Shown: positions 45,465-55,581, counted from the stretch's first letter. The stretch is DNA of 64,000 nt from Halomonas sp. McH1-25 (GCF_022348165.1 NZ_JAKRFI010000001.1:558001-622000), one strand, 5' to 3'. Numbers and translations: made by a program. The notes: generated by a model from the sequence alone, not told the origin.

Positions 45465-46098
45465 GCTGATCCTGATGGCGACTCTCGACACCCTCTATAT
45501 GGTGGGGATCTCGGGTCTCGTCGCCGCCGCCCTCGGCGTACCATTGGGTGTTCTGCTGTATGTGACCCGCCCCGGACAGATCCTGGCCAGACCGGCGCTG
45601 AACACGGTGCTGGGCGTAGTGACCAATGTCGGGCGCTCGATTCCGTTCATCATTTTGATGGTAGCGATCATTCCGTTCACTCGCGTGATCGTCGGCAGCT
45701 CGATCGGCACCAACGCCGCCATCGTGCCACTGACCATTGCGGCGATTCCTTTCGTGGCACGCCTGGTCGAGGGGGCGCTCAACGAGGTTCCACCCGGCCT
45801 GGTCGAAGCCGCCCAATCCATGGGGGCCACGCCTTATCAGATCATTACCAAGGTACTGCTGCCGGAAGCGCGCGGCGGCATCATCACCGGACTGACGATC
45901 ACCGTGGTCACCCTAGTGAGCTATTCGGCCATGGCCGGCGCCGTGGGCGGCGGAGGCCTGGGCGACTTGGGCATTCGCTACGGCTACAACCGCTTCAACC
46001 CCGTCGTCATGCTGATCACCGTCGCCATTCTGGTCGTCATGGTCCAAGGCTTTCAGAGTCTCGGCGACGCTCTGGTTCGCAAGGCGGATCACAAATAG
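45445..46098 (+). CDS. metI: Methionine ABC transporter permease
   Basis: 217 residues, identical in length to E. coli MetI. The start at 45445 has GGAGG 9 nt upstream and lies within the last 20 bases of metN, giving translational coupling. Five or so membrane segments and the EAA loop EVPPGLVEAAQSMGATPYQIITKVLLPEARGGI near residue 115 are visible. It forms the homodimeric channel of the MetNIQ importer. Confidence 0.96.
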   Translation: MSSAMLELILMATLDTLYMVGISGLVAAALGVPLGVLLYVTRPGQILARPALNTVLGVVTNVGRSIPFIILMVAIIPFTRVIVGSSIGTNAAIVPLTIAAIPFVARLVEGALNEVPPGLVEAAQSMGATPYQIITKVLLPEARGGIITGLTITVVTLVSYSAMAGAVGGGGLGDLGIRYGYNRFNPVVMLITVAILVVMVQGFQSLGDALVRKADHK

Positions 46099-46171
46099 CG
46101 CGTTACGACGTGAAACACCGGCCCACCCCCACCCGGAGGTGGGCTATCCATCCTCTGTAAGGAGATACTCA

Positions 46172-47002
46172 ATGATGCCATCCCTGTCGCACCGTTTCGG
46201 TCCCACCCGCCTGCTAGGCGTAGCGGCTCTGCTCGGCAGTGTTCTTCTCGCCGGCTGCGGCGGCAATGACGATACCGAATCTTCCTCGATCAAAGTCGGT
46301 ACCGTAGCCGGTCCCGAGACCGAGGTGATGCAGGTCGCCAAGCGCCTGGCCAAGGAGAATTACGATCTGGATGTCGAAATCGTCGAGTTCACCGATTACG
46401 TCTCGCCCAATGCCGCCCTGGCCGACGGCAGCCTGGACGCCAACGCCTATCAGCACGAACCCTACATGCGCAGCATGGTCGAGGATCGCGGCTACGACTT
46501 CGCCATTGCCGGACGCACCTTCGTCTATCCGATCGGCGCTTACTCCGAGCAGTACGACAGCATCGAGGCCTTGCCCGATGGTGCCACTATCGCCCTGCCC
46601 AACGACCCGTCCAACGAAGGTCGCGCCCTGATCCTGATGCACAACGAGGGCCTGATCGAGCTCGAGGATCCGACCAACCTCGAGGCTACACCGATCGACA
46701 TTGCCGAGAATCCGCACGACTTCGAGTTCCGCGAGATCGAGGCTGCCCAATTGCCGCGCGTACTGCCGGACGTCGACATGGCGTTCATCAACAACACCTT
46801 CGCCCAGCCGGCCGGCCTGAGCCTGGACGACGCCTTGATCCGCGAAGGTCCGGAATCGCCCTACGTGAACCTGATCGTGGTGCGCCAGGGCGATGAAGAC
46901 CGCGAGGCAATTCAACAGCTCGTCGAGGCCTACCAGAGCGAAGAAGTCGCCGCCAAGGCACAGGAACTGTTCAAGGGCGCAGCCGTGCCGGGCTGGGAGT
47001 AA
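46172..47002 (+). CDS. metQ: Methionine-binding lipoprotein
   Basis: 276 residues from the ATG at 46172 (AAGGAG upstream). The signal peptide ends in the lipobox LLAGC with the lipidated Cys at 29. NlpA/MetQ family blocks include KVGTVAGPETEVMQVAK, EIVEFTDYVSPNAALADGSLDANAYQHEPYM and VDMAFINNTFAQPAG. It is a lipoprotein that delivers L- or D-methionine to MetNI. It is followed by a terminator at 47031. Confidence 0.96.
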   Translation: MMPSLSHRFGPTRLLGVAALLGSVLLAGCGGNDDTESSSIKVGTVAGPETEVMQVAKRLAKENYDLDVEIVEFTDYVSPNAALADGSLDANAYQHEPYMRSMVEDRGYDFAIAGRTFVYPIGAYSEQYDSIEALPDGATIALPNDPSNEGRALILMHNEGLIELEDPTNLEATPIDIAENPHDFEFREIEAAQLPRVLPDVDMAFINNTFAQPAGLSLDDALIREGPESPYVNLIVVRQGDEDREAIQQLVEAYQSEEVAAKAQELFKGAAVPGWE

Positions 47003-47030
47003 GCCGGTTCAGTTGGACGCCATACGTCGA

Positions 47031-47054
47031 GGCCAGCGATGCGCTGGCCTTTTT
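47031..47054 (+). terminator. Intrinsic terminator of metNIQ
   Basis: GGCCAGC and GCTGGCC form a stem with a 5-nt loop, followed by TTTTTC. It separates metQ from msrC by a typical operon-end signal. Confidence 0.85.
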
Positions 47055-47081
47055 CATGCTTTGCGACTCAAGGACAATGCC

Positions 47082-47549
47082 GTGACAGATTACGCACTAT
47101 TGGCTCGCCAGCTCAGGGCGCTGCTCGATAGCCAAGATTGGCTGACCAACGCCGCCCAGACCTGCGCCTTTCTAATGCAGGAGCTCGACGATCTCAACTG
47201 GGTGGGTTTCTATCTTCACCGTCAGCCGGAGATGCTGATACTCGGCCCATTCCAAGGCAAGCCGGCCTGCAACCCGATTCCCTTCAGCAAGGGTGTGTGT
47301 GGGGCCGCCGCACGCACACGACAGACCCAGCGCATCGAGGACGTTCACGCCGTAGCCGATCACATCGCCTGCGACGCTGCTTCGCGCTCGGAACTGGTCG
47401 TCCCCATCGTGATCGACGACAGGGTCTGGGGCGTACTCGATCTGGACAGTCCGCGTCAGGCGCGGTTCAGCGAGCATGATCGGCAGGGCATCGAACGGCT
47501 GGTCGAGGCCTTTGTCGAAGCCAGCGATCTTTCTCGCCTGGCCGACTGA
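47082..47549 (+). CDS. msrC: Free methionine-(R)-sulfoxide reductase, GAF domain
   Basis: 155 residues starting with GTG at 47082, 7 nt after AAGGA. The nearby ATG is out of frame. This is a single GAF domain with cysteines at 63, 73 and 97, the same spacing as the redox cysteines of E. coli MsrC (84, 94, 118), within GKPACNPIPFSKGVCG and DHIACDAASRSELVVP. It reduces free methionine-R-sulfoxide to methionine. Its position just after the methionine importer genes suggests repair of imported oxidised methionine. Confidence 0.92.
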   Translation: MTDYALLARQLRALLDSQDWLTNAAQTCAFLMQELDDLNWVGFYLHRQPEMLILGPFQGKPACNPIPFSKGVCGAAARTRQTQRIEDVHAVADHIACDAASRSELVVPIVIDDRVWGVLDLDSPRQARFSEHDRQGIERLVEAFVEASDLSRLAD

Positions 47550-47553
47550 CCTG

Positions 47554-47589
47554 AAACGAAAATGCCCCAAGGGAAGACCCTCGGGGCAT
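47554..47589 (-). terminator. Intrinsic terminator of the tRNA-Val pair
   Basis: ATGCCCC (47562-47568) and GGGGCAT (47583-47589) pair around an inner GGG/CCC stem. On the minus strand TTTTCGTTT follows. It lies directly after the leftward tRNA genes. Confidence 0.7.
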
Positions 47590-47595
47590 GCAATC

Positions 47596-47671
47596 TGGTA
47601 GGACCAAGCGGATTTGAACCGCTGACCTCCACGATGTCAACGTGGCGCTCTAACCAACTGAGCTATGGTCC
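47596..47671 (-). tRNA. tRNA-Val (anticodon GAC), copy 2
   Basis: 76 nt including an encoded CCA. On the minus strand it starts GGACCATAGCTCAGTTGG, has anticodon stem CCACG/CGTGG with loop TTGACAT (anticodon GAC), and the T arm ends in GGTTCAAATCC. All four arms pair. It differs from the neighbouring copy mainly in the acceptor stem. Confidence 0.96.
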
Positions 47672-47689
47672 TGCAATATGATGGCCTGC

Positions 47690-47765
47690 TGGTAGGACCG
47701 AGCGGATTTGAACCGCTGACCTCCACGATGTCAACGTGGCGCTCTAACCAACTGAGCTACGGTCC
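47690..47765 (-). tRNA. tRNA-Val (anticodon GAC), copy 1
   Basis: 76 nt with encoded CCA, same anticodon loop TTGACAT (GAC) and nearly identical body as the copy 18 bp downstream. The acceptor-stem junction reads GGACCGTAGCTC instead of GGACCATAGCTC. It is the promoter-proximal member of a two-gene tRNA transcript. Confidence 0.96.
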
Positions 47766-47806
47766 TGCAGGTGCGTTGTGCGATCACCTCGCGGCAACGG
47801 ATGCGT

Positions 47807-47834
47807 ATTTTACGTATTTCCTGCCCGATTGCAA
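47807..47834 (-). promoter_or_regulatory. Predicted promoter of the tRNA-Val pair
   Basis: On the minus strand TTGCAA (47829-47834) and TAAAAT (47807-47812) are spaced 16 bp, about 40 bp before the 5' end of the first tRNA. Confidence 0.55.
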
Positions 47835-47977
47835 GCCAGTGTGCGAAAAAGTCGAGAACGATCAACCAGATCGTCTGCTTTTTGTCGCCCTCGCGCAACG
47901 GATAGATGATTCGTCTTGAAACGAATGGCACCATTGACGCAACGCAACGTTATTTTCGCCTTATCCAGGAGGCAGCA

Positions 47978-49048
47978 ATGCTCGATATCGGACTGGGCAT
48001 CGTCGCTGCGGCTCTGTTGGTCGCAACGCTCGTTCCCTTCCTAAACATACGCCACTGGTGGGTACGCGGGTTCGACTTTCCTCGTTTGCAGCTAGCCTCG
48101 CTGGCTGCCATCACTGGTGCCACGCAATGGCTATGGGGCACTGCCGACTGGCGTTGGTGGTCGATTGCCGCCTGCATCGCCGTGGCCTTCATCCAGGCGG
48201 CACATATCCTGCCTTGGACACCGCTATGGCCGAAGCCGGTCAGGACCGCGACCAGCAACAAGGAAATGCGCTACCTGACGATACTGGTTTCCAACGTCCT
48301 GACACCCAACCGCAACTCCCAGGGCCTGCTCGAACAGATTCACGAACATCACCCGGAAGTCGTACTGACTCTGGAATCCGACGATTGGTGGGGAGAACAG
48401 CTCGAAGCCTCCCTGGGTGAAGAATGGCCACATAGCGTCCGTATCCCTCTCGACAACCTCTATGGCATGCATCTCTACTCACGGATTCCGCTCGAAGAGA
48501 CCGAAGTCAAATGGTTGATCCAAAGCGATATTCCGTCGATACATACCTGGCTACGCATGCCGTGCGGTGCACGCATCCGCTTTCATGCCTTGCATCCGCG
48601 CCCTCCTGCACCCAGCGAGAGCGAGCAATCCCTGTGGCGCGATGCCGAACTGCTTCTGGTCGGCAGGGGCATCCATCGCCATGAACAGCCAACGCTACTG
48701 GCGGGCGATCTCAACGACGTCGCCTGGTCGCGCACTACACGGCGTTTCTGTCGGGTCAGCGGCATGCTCGATCCGCGCCGCGGCCGCGGCATGTTCAGTA
48801 CCTTCCATGCCAGTTACCCGCTGATTCGCTGGCCGCTGGATCACATCTTCATCAGCGAACATTTCACGCTGGTCAATATGCAGCGCCTGAAAGCCTTCGG
48901 CTCGGATCACTTCCCGATCATCGCCATGCTATGCTATCGGCCGGCACGCGCCGATGAGAACGATACGCCCGAAGCAGATCGTGAGGAGCGAAAAGACGCT
49001 GCCGAAACCATCGAAGAGGCTCGGCAACAGGGTGATGGCGAGGCCTAA
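47978..49048 (+). CDS. Membrane-anchored endonuclease/exonuclease/phosphatase family protein
   Basis: 356 residues from the ATG at 47978, with AGGAGG upstream. Three hydrophobic segments in the first 90 residues are followed by an EEP domain: LTILVSNVLTPNRNSQGL, LTLESDDWW, HPRPP, LLAGDLNDVAWS (catalytic Asp/Asn, near residue 240) and GSDHFPIIAM (catalytic Asp-His near 310). Such proteins cleave phosphodiesters of nucleic acids or lipids. The membrane anchor places the active domain probably in the periplasm. The last 30 residues are highly charged. Substrate unknown. Confidence 0.8.
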   Translation: MLDIGLGIVAAALLVATLVPFLNIRHWWVRGFDFPRLQLASLAAITGATQWLWGTADWRWWSIAACIAVAFIQAAHILPWTPLWPKPVRTATSNKEMRYLTILVSNVLTPNRNSQGLLEQIHEHHPEVVLTLESDDWWGEQLEASLGEEWPHSVRIPLDNLYGMHLYSRIPLEETEVKWLIQSDIPSIHTWLRMPCGARIRFHALHPRPPAPSESEQSLWRDAELLLVGRGIHRHEQPTLLAGDLNDVAWSRTTRRFCRVSGMLDPRRGRGMFSTFHASYPLIRWPLDHIFISEHFTLVNMQRLKAFGSDHFPIIAMLCYRPARADENDTPEADREERKDAAETIEEARQQGDGEA

Positions 49049-49058
49049 GCGCCTCGCC
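49037..49058. terminator. Hairpin between convergent genes
   Basis: GGCGAGGC and GCCTCGCC pair around a 6-nt loop that contains the TAA stop of the upstream gene. No T run follows. It is probably a weak or rho-assisted terminator for both convergent genes. Confidence 0.4.
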
Positions 49059-49081
49059 GCCAGGGGAGGAACGTCACGACG

Positions 49082-50461
<1,380 letters not shown>

Positions 50462-50671
50462 AGCACTCTCCTGTCCTTTGTATCAGCGGTTGGTCGGCAA
50501 GGACTGCGTAGCCACCGGCAGCCGTTACACCATCATGATTCGCGACATCGCTTGCAAGCGGGCGAAACGCATCGCAACCATAGCGCGGGCTTATCGGTTG
50601 CCGTTTCAGCCAGTCTTTGTAGACTGCTTCAGAAGATAGTCTCCGTGCCGCAAGCCACAAGGAAGCGTGTA

Positions 50672-51202
50672 ATGAAACGATGGATATCTGCCGCCCTGAT
50701 CGGCAGCCTGCTCGCTGGATGTCAATTCGTCGGCACCGACCGCGACACCGCCCCTCCCGACGTCGAGGATCTCGGCGCGCCGGCGCCGGGCGTTCCCGAA
50801 CGCGCCGAGCGTCAGGTTCCCTTTCCCGAGAACGAATACGCCAAGCTAGAAAAAAATGGCAACGCCGCGATCACCGGTCAACTCTTCGTCACCACGCCTT
50901 CGGGACAAACCGTTTATGGCGCGAACGAAACCGTCTCGGTCGCCCCGGCAACGACCTATACGGCCGAGGCTGCCGAAGCTGCACTGGCCGGCAAAGTGCT
51001 GGAGAAGCCCGATCCCCGCGCTCAGGAATACACCCATTACGCCAAGACCGATGAGCGCGGTTACTTCGAGGTCACCGGCCTGCCTTCCGGGGTCTTCTAC
51101 GTTGCCGGGCGGGTCTCGGGCCCCGGCGGCAAGCGCCATGTCATTATCGATCAGGTCCGCCTGAGCTCGGGAGAAACGGCCAAGATTACTCTTGATCGCT
51201 GA
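50672..51202 (+). CDS. Lipoprotein with carboxypeptidase-regulatory-like domain
   Basis: 176 residues from the ATG at 50672 (AAGGAAG upstream). The larger frame upstream lies antisense to fumC and is not real. The signal peptide ends in the lipobox LLAGC (Cys near residue 17). A Pro- and Ala-rich spacer precedes a beta-sandwich-like region with the pattern GYFEVTGLPSGVFYVAGRVSG, typical of carboxypeptidase D-type regulatory domains in envelope proteins. No function is known. Its last 17 bases overlap tail-to-tail with the hydrolase gene. Confidence 0.7.
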   Translation: MKRWISAALIGSLLAGCQFVGTDRDTAPPDVEDLGAPAPGVPERAERQVPFPENEYAKLEKNGNAAITGQLFVTTPSGQTVYGANETVSVAPATTYTAEAAEAALAGKVLEKPDPRAQEYTHYAKTDERGYFEVTGLPSGVFYVAGRVSGPGGKRHVIIDQVRLSSGETAKITLDR

Positions 51203-52163
51203 CGCGATCGTGCCTTGGCAACGCCTCGGCCATGCGCCGAATGAAGGCAGCGCAGGCATCGGGACACATGACCGGCAGCATGTGTCCCTCGCCGGACAGA
51301 TGTTCCAGCGCCAGTGAAGGAATGCACGCTGCCATGGCCGTACCGTGCAGTTCGGGATCCAGCACCTCGTCAGCGTCACCAAACAGGATCCCCACTGGCA
51401 GGTGCAATTCGGCGTAGCGCTCGACCATGGCCGGCATGGGATCGTTGAGCTGGCTCAACTCGAGGCTCAGCGTCGAAAAGCTCTCCGGTCGCAGTCCCAA
51501 CAGTGCCCCGCCCCGCACCATGAAGTCCTTGGGTGGTAACTGCGGCGCGAAGACGCGGCGTAATGTCCGACTGGCCCACACGATCGATAGCGGTGTGGCA
51601 AACGTCCAGGCCAGGCTGTTGCGCAGCCATGGGGAGCGAATGGCGATCGGTCGCAGCTCGCCAGGGACAGGCTGCGGGTGTGTCAGCGGGGCCAGCAGCG
51701 CCAACCCACCGACGAGTTCGGGATAATCGAGCGCAAGATGCAAGGCCAAGGCGCCTCCCAGGGAATGACCGACCACGAGAGGGCGCTCTAGGCGTTCTTC
51801 TCGGATCAGTGCCGCCACGCAACGGGCCTGAAGCGCCAGATCCGCCACTTCCTCACCGTGCCAGGACGAATATCCCATGCCAGGCCGATCCACCGCCACG
51901 ACATGGAAATCATCGGCAAGGCGATCGACCAACGCATAGGTAAAATGACGCAGCTGTCCGCCAATACCGTGAAGCAATATCACGGGCCTACCTTGCCCCT
52001 TTTCCACCACATGCAGGCGAATCCCCGGCAAGTCGATGAACCTGCCAGCAGGAGGGATAGCGGCTTCCACTCGTCTGGCGATCCACACCGTCAGGCCCCA
52101 CGCGAGCAACGTCACGAGCGCGATGCCCCCGATAGCGAACCCGATGGCCTTGAACATGGACAT
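51186..52163 (-). CDS. Alpha/beta-fold hydrolase with N-terminal membrane anchor
   Basis: 325 residues from the ATG at 52163 (GGGGA 7 nt upstream). Another ATG two codons later is possible. A single hydrophobic helix near residues 6-30 is followed by an alpha/beta hydrolase: oxyanion loop VILLHGIGGQLRHF, nucleophile elbow VVGHSLGGALALHLALDYPE, Asp in GILFGDADEVLDPE and His in LSGEGHMLPVMCP. It is probably an esterase or lipase-like enzyme held at the inner membrane. Substrate cannot be predicted. Confidence 0.82.
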   Translation of the reverse strand: MSMFKAIGFAIGGIALVTLLAWGLTVWIARRVEAAIPPAGRFIDLPGIRLHVVEKGQGRPVILLHGIGGQLRHFTYALVDRLADDFHVVAVDRPGMGYSSWHGEEVADLALQARCVAALIREERLERPLVVGHSLGGALALHLALDYPELVGGLALLAPLTHPQPVPGELRPIAIRSPWLRNSLAWTFATPLSIVWASRTLRRVFAPQLPPKDFMVRGGALLGLRPESFSTLSLELSQLNDPMPAMVERYAELHLPVGILFGDADEVLDPELHGTAMAACIPSLALEHLSGEGHMLPVMCPDACAAFIRRMAEALPRHDRVSDQE

Positions 52164-52373
52164 GGCGTCCCCAACGCAAAAGACAACGATATTGCCGAAC
52201 AGCATAGCCAACCAGAAGCGATTACCTGAAGACGGCTGGATCGATGGCCACTGACTGAATCGCAGGGCTGGCAGAGTGCGGCCATAGGCGATACCTTCTG
52301 GCAACCGGCGCGCGACGTCTGGCACTGGTATCACGTTACGTAACATATCCATTCAACCACGGAAGGCACAATC

Positions 52374-52793
52374 ATGTGGTTTCAGAAGGAGATCAGACTC
52401 AAGCCACACGTTCGGGGCTTTCATCTGGTGACTGAGCAGATACTGCAGGAACTCCCGGAGCTGCAACGCATTTCCGTCGGTCTGTGCCATGTATTCATCA
52501 AGCACACCTCGGCCTCGCTGACAATCAACGAGAATGCCGATCCTACGGTACGCAAGGACTTCGAGAGCTTCTTCAATCGGGCCGTACCTGCCGACGAGCC
52601 CTACTATCAGCATACTCTCGAAGGCAGCGATGACATGCCCGCTCACCTCAAGAGCAGCATTTTAGGCAGCAGCGTTAGTCTTCCGGTGAGCGACGGCAGT
52701 TTCAACCTCGGCATTTGGCAGGGCATCTATCTTTGCGAGCACCGGGACCATGCCGGAAGTAGAACGCTGGTCGTGACCCTGCAGGGTGAATGA
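52374..52793 (+). CDS. yjbQ: YjbQ family protein (UPF0047)
   Basis: 139 residues, the normal family length. Family blocks are GFHLVTEQILQELPEL, CHVFIKHTSASLTINENADPTVRKDFESFFNRAVP and LPVSDGSFNLGIWQGIYLCEHRD. Proteins of this family have been reported to have low thiamine-phosphate synthase activity and are annotated as secondary thiamine-phosphate synthase. The physiological role is unsettled. The start has GGAAGG upstream. Monocistronic. Confidence 0.9.
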   Translation: MWFQKEIRLKPHVRGFHLVTEQILQELPELQRISVGLCHVFIKHTSASLTINENADPTVRKDFESFFNRAVPADEPYYQHTLEGSDDMPAHLKSSILGSSVSLPVSDGSFNLGIWQGIYLCEHRDHAGSRTLVVTLQGE

Positions 52794-52832
52794 AAATGGC
52801 GCTCGGCTAGTGTCGACGGCCGGCCGAGCGCC
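52790..52832 (-). terminator. Intrinsic terminator of zinT
   Basis: GGCGCTCGG (52798-52806) and CCGAGCGCC (52824-52832) form a 9-bp stem. On the minus strand ATTTTCATT follows. It ends the leftward zinT transcript and faces the yjbQ stop. Confidence 0.7.
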
Positions 52833-52855
52833 TGCTTCACAAGCGCTTATCTCGT

Positions 52856-53551
52856 TTAATGCGCCATCATCTCCTGGGCAACCTCTTCTCCACTCAGCTC
52901 GGAAGGGTAGTAAGTCGGCCAGTTGGTGACTTCTTTCAGCAGTGCCGCCCGATCGTCACCCCAATACAGATGATAGTGATCGGCATCCGTCGGGGAAATG
53001 CTGTGGTCGCTGAACTGAATGAACTGCGGTAGCGCTTCCGGGCCTTGCGCCAGCTCGAAGATGTACCTGACGCCGCGATTCCCTGCCTCGTAAGTAAGAA
53101 TTTCGTAACCGTCGTAGGCATAATCGCCGGAAAGCGTTTCGCCATTCTCGTAGAAAGTCACGTTCTGCCCGTCGATCACGATACGCTCGACATCCGTCCG
53201 ATAGCCCTCTTCGTAGTATGCCTTGTACTCTTCAGCGGTTTTCTTTCCCTGCTCTGCCTTGTGGGCAAAGACCTCGTCGAGGGTGCCATCCTGCAGGTAG
53301 GGGTAGACGGATTGCCAGTCACCCTGCCAGTCGGAAAGTGCACGATCCTCTACCTGGCCGTCCTCGAAATAACCGGCATAAATGTCCTGATCGTGCGTGT
53401 GGTCGTGATCGTGCGCATGGCCGTGATCGTGATTGTGCGCATGCGCGGAGGCCTCAGCCTCTTCCTGAGAAGAGATGGCGGGCTGACCAATAGCCAAAGC
53501 CACCGAACCGACAGTTAACACACTCAATTTTTTTGCTAACGACATTGCCAT
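52856..53551 (-). CDS. zinT: ZinT family periplasmic zinc/cadmium-binding protein
   Basis: 231 residues with a signal peptide and then a tract of nine alternating histidines at 37-53 (HAHNHDHGHAHDHDHTH). The C-terminal ZinT/YodA lipocalin-like domain has LSDWQGDWQSVYPYL, the metal-binding HYHLYWGDD near 195, and WPTYYPSELSGEEVAQEMMAH. ZinT captures zinc in the periplasm and hands it to ZnuA under zinc starvation. AAAGGAG precedes the start. A Zur-like box lies 50-64 bp upstream. Confidence 0.93.
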   Translation of the reverse strand: MAMSLAKKLSVLTVGSVALAIGQPAISSQEEAEASAHAHNHDHGHAHDHDHTHDQDIYAGYFEDGQVEDRALSDWQGDWQSVYPYLQDGTLDEVFAHKAEQGKKTAEEYKAYYEEGYRTDVERIVIDGQNVTFYENGETLSGDYAYDGYEILTYEAGNRGVRYIFELAQGPEALPQFIQFSDHSISPTDADHYHLYWGDDRAALLKEVTNWPTYYPSELSGEEVAQEMMAH

Positions 53552-53600
53552 CCAAAGCTCCTTTCAACCCGATGCGTCAATTTCAAGCCTTGGAAAAATA

Positions 53601-53615
53601 CGTTATAACATAACA
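53601..53615. promoter_or_regulatory. Candidate Zur operator of zinT
   Basis: Read on the minus strand, TGTTATGTTATAACG matches the gammaproteobacterial Zur core TGTTATA-N-TATAACA at 12 of 14 fixed positions. It is in AT-rich sequence just before zinT, where repression by zinc-bound Zur is expected. Confidence 0.7.
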
Positions 53616-53746
53616 AAAAACAACTCACGGGAGTCATCACCGGTACGCTGCGATGCCCCTCACCACGCATGGTCACGAAATATGCCAGTTCCAACGCTGG
53701 CAATGAAGCCGTTACGCATGAACGAAGCGCGAACCTGCCTCGCTGG

Positions 53747-54448
53747 CTACCAGCCGAGCGCCTGTTTGACGAAGGGAATGGTCAGCTTGCGCTGCGCTGT
53801 GAGGGAAGCCCGGTCGAGACGTTCCAGGGTGGAAAACAGTTCGGACAAGCGGCGCGAACCGCGATGCAGGATGTAGCGTGCCACTTCATCGGGAAGCTGC
53901 ATGCCACGGCTCCGTGCACGCAGTTTGAGCGCTTCGAAGCGGCCTTCGTCATCCAGCCGCTGAATCTGGAACGTGACTCCCCAGGTCAGTCGCGAGGCCA
54001 GATCGGGTAGCTTGACGTCAAGCTGACGCGGCGCCGCCGGCGCCGAGATGATCAAACGCTTGCCGGCATCGCGCAGCCGATTGAAGCCGTGAAACAGCGC
54101 TTCTTCCCAACGTTTCCTGCCGACGACCCGATCGATGTCGTCGATCACCATCAGGTCCAGGCGCTCGACGTCCTCGAGCATGTGCGGGGGGAAATGTCCA
54201 AGCTCGTCCAACGGTAGATAAAGCGCCCGCTTGTCGCGACGACTGGCCTCGTGGCAGGCGGCTTGCAGCAGGTGGCTGCGGCCGGACCCCTCGCCCCCCC
54301 AGAGATAGACGAAGGCTTCACCGGCATCATCCAACTGGGCCTGTAACGCCGCGACTGCGGCGGCATTGCCGTGGGGCATGAAATTGGCAAAGGTTGCGTC
54401 ATCGCGCAGGCCGATACCAAGAGGAAGCTGCACAGGCCCGGTGCTCAT
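53747..54448 (-). CDS. hda: DnaA regulatory inactivator Hda
   Basis: 233 residues, AAA+ fold without the DnaA DNA-binding domain. The N-terminal QLPLGI (7-12) is the beta-clamp-binding motif. Walker A is GGEGSGRSH (51-59) with the Hda-typical Arg-Ser, and Walker B is VIDDID (101-106). With the DNA-loaded clamp it promotes ATP hydrolysis by DnaA after initiation and so prevents re-initiation. Its start codon shares one base with the perM stop (TGATG), implying coupled translation. Confidence 0.94.
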   Translation of the reverse strand: MSTGPVQLPLGIGLRDDATFANFMPHGNAAAVAALQAQLDDAGEAFVYLWGGEGSGRSHLLQAACHEASRRDKRALYLPLDELGHFPPHMLEDVERLDLMVIDDIDRVVGRKRWEEALFHGFNRLRDAGKRLIISAPAAPRQLDVKLPDLASRLTWGVTFQIQRLDDEGRFEALKLRARSRGMQLPDEVARYILHRGSRRLSELFSTLERLDRASLTAQRKLTIPFVKQALGW

Positions 54449-55524
54449 CAGAGATCCTCATCGCCGCCGCGCTGGCCGGCAACATCGTATAAGGTACTGT
54501 TTTTGTAGCGTTCATGAAGATAGCGCAATAGTACCATGACAACCGCTGCGACCGGTAAAGCGAGCAGGATTCCGGTGAAACCGAACAGCTGCCCGCCAGC
54601 GAGTACGGCGAAGATGACGGCCACCGGGTGCAACCCGATGCGATCCCCCAAGAGCATCGGTTGCAGCACCATGCCTTCGAGCATCTGTCCCACGGCAAAC
54701 ACGACACCGACCCCCGCCAGATGCAGCAGATCGCCATACTGAAAGAACGCCACCAGCGCGGCGATCGCCAGGCCGACGATGACGCCCAGATAGGGAACGA
54801 TACTCGCCAGGCCGGCGACCAGCCCGATCAGCACCCCAAACTGAATGCCGATCAAAGTCAAGCCGATGGCATAGACGATGCCTAGACTGAGCATGACCAT
54901 CAGCTGACCACGCAGAAACGCGGCCAGCACCTCGTCGCAATCCTTGGCCAGACGCGTCACGGTCGGCTCGAAACGCCGCGGCAACAGGTCCTGAATGCGT
55001 CCCTTGAGACGATCCCAGTCCAGCAATAGATAGAACGTGACCACCGGAATCAGTGCCAGGTTGGCGATCCAGACGATGACCGCCAGGCCGGAGCGCGACA
55101 CCTGCGCCAGCAACGTGGCGGCAAAGGTACCGGTCTCCTTCCAGTTGGCCATCAGAGCCTCGCGCAGTTGATCGAAATCGGTGGAGAAATCCATCCCGCT
55201 GACCGACTGCACCCAAGGCAGCACCGTGGACTGAACCCAGGCGAGGATGATCGGAATCGCCTCGACCAACTGGGCAAGCTGGCGTCCGAGCAGCGGAATG
55301 ATGATCAGGCAGGCCGTACCGATCGCCAGCGACAGCACCAGAAATACCACACTGACGGCAAGCCGGCGCGATAGCCCCCTGGCTTCCAGCGCGTCGGTCA
55401 ACGGATCGCCCAGGTAGGCCAGGATCATGCTGATGAAGAACGGCATGAGGATAGGCTCCAGCAGCGCCAGCAACCAGATGATGGCGGCCAGACCCAACAG
55501 CGACCAGACTTGGATTCGTGACAT
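54448..55524 (-). CDS. perM: AI-2E family transporter PerM
   Basis: 358 residues with about eight hydrophobic segments in the arrangement of the AI-2 exporter/PerM family ([36 protein letters not shown] at the N terminus, then [22 protein letters not shown] near residue 230). Some members are Na+/H+ antiporters in halophiles, others export AI-2. The substrate here is unknown. The perM-hda pair next to purM-purN is a conserved gammaproteobacterial arrangement as I recall it. Confidence 0.86.
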   Translation of the reverse strand: MSRIQVWSLLGLAAIIWLLALLEPILMPFFISMILAYLGDPLTDALEARGLSRRLAVSVVFLVLSLAIGTACLIIIPLLGRQLAQLVEAIPIILAWVQSTVLPWVQSVSGMDFSTDFDQLREALMANWKETGTFAATLLAQVSRSGLAVIVWIANLALIPVVTFYLLLDWDRLKGRIQDLLPRRFEPTVTRLAKDCDEVLAAFLRGQLMVMLSLGIVYAIGLTLIGIQFGVLIGLVAGLASIVPYLGVIVGLAIAALVAFFQYGDLLHLAGVGVVFAVGQMLEGMVLQPMLLGDRIGLHPVAVIFAVLAGGQLFGFTGILLALPVAAVVMVLLRYLHERYKNSTLYDVAGQRGGDEDL

Positions 55525-55581
55525 TCCGCTTCCCTAGAAATAATGAGAGATCGCCTCGGCGATGCACCCCGTCAGGCGCGA

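Noticed and set aside
54512-55567. 351-codon minus-strand frame overlapping perM in another frame
   Set aside because: perM in its own frame has proper membrane segments and the coupled stop/start with hda. The alternative is Arg/Gly-rich and hydrophilic.
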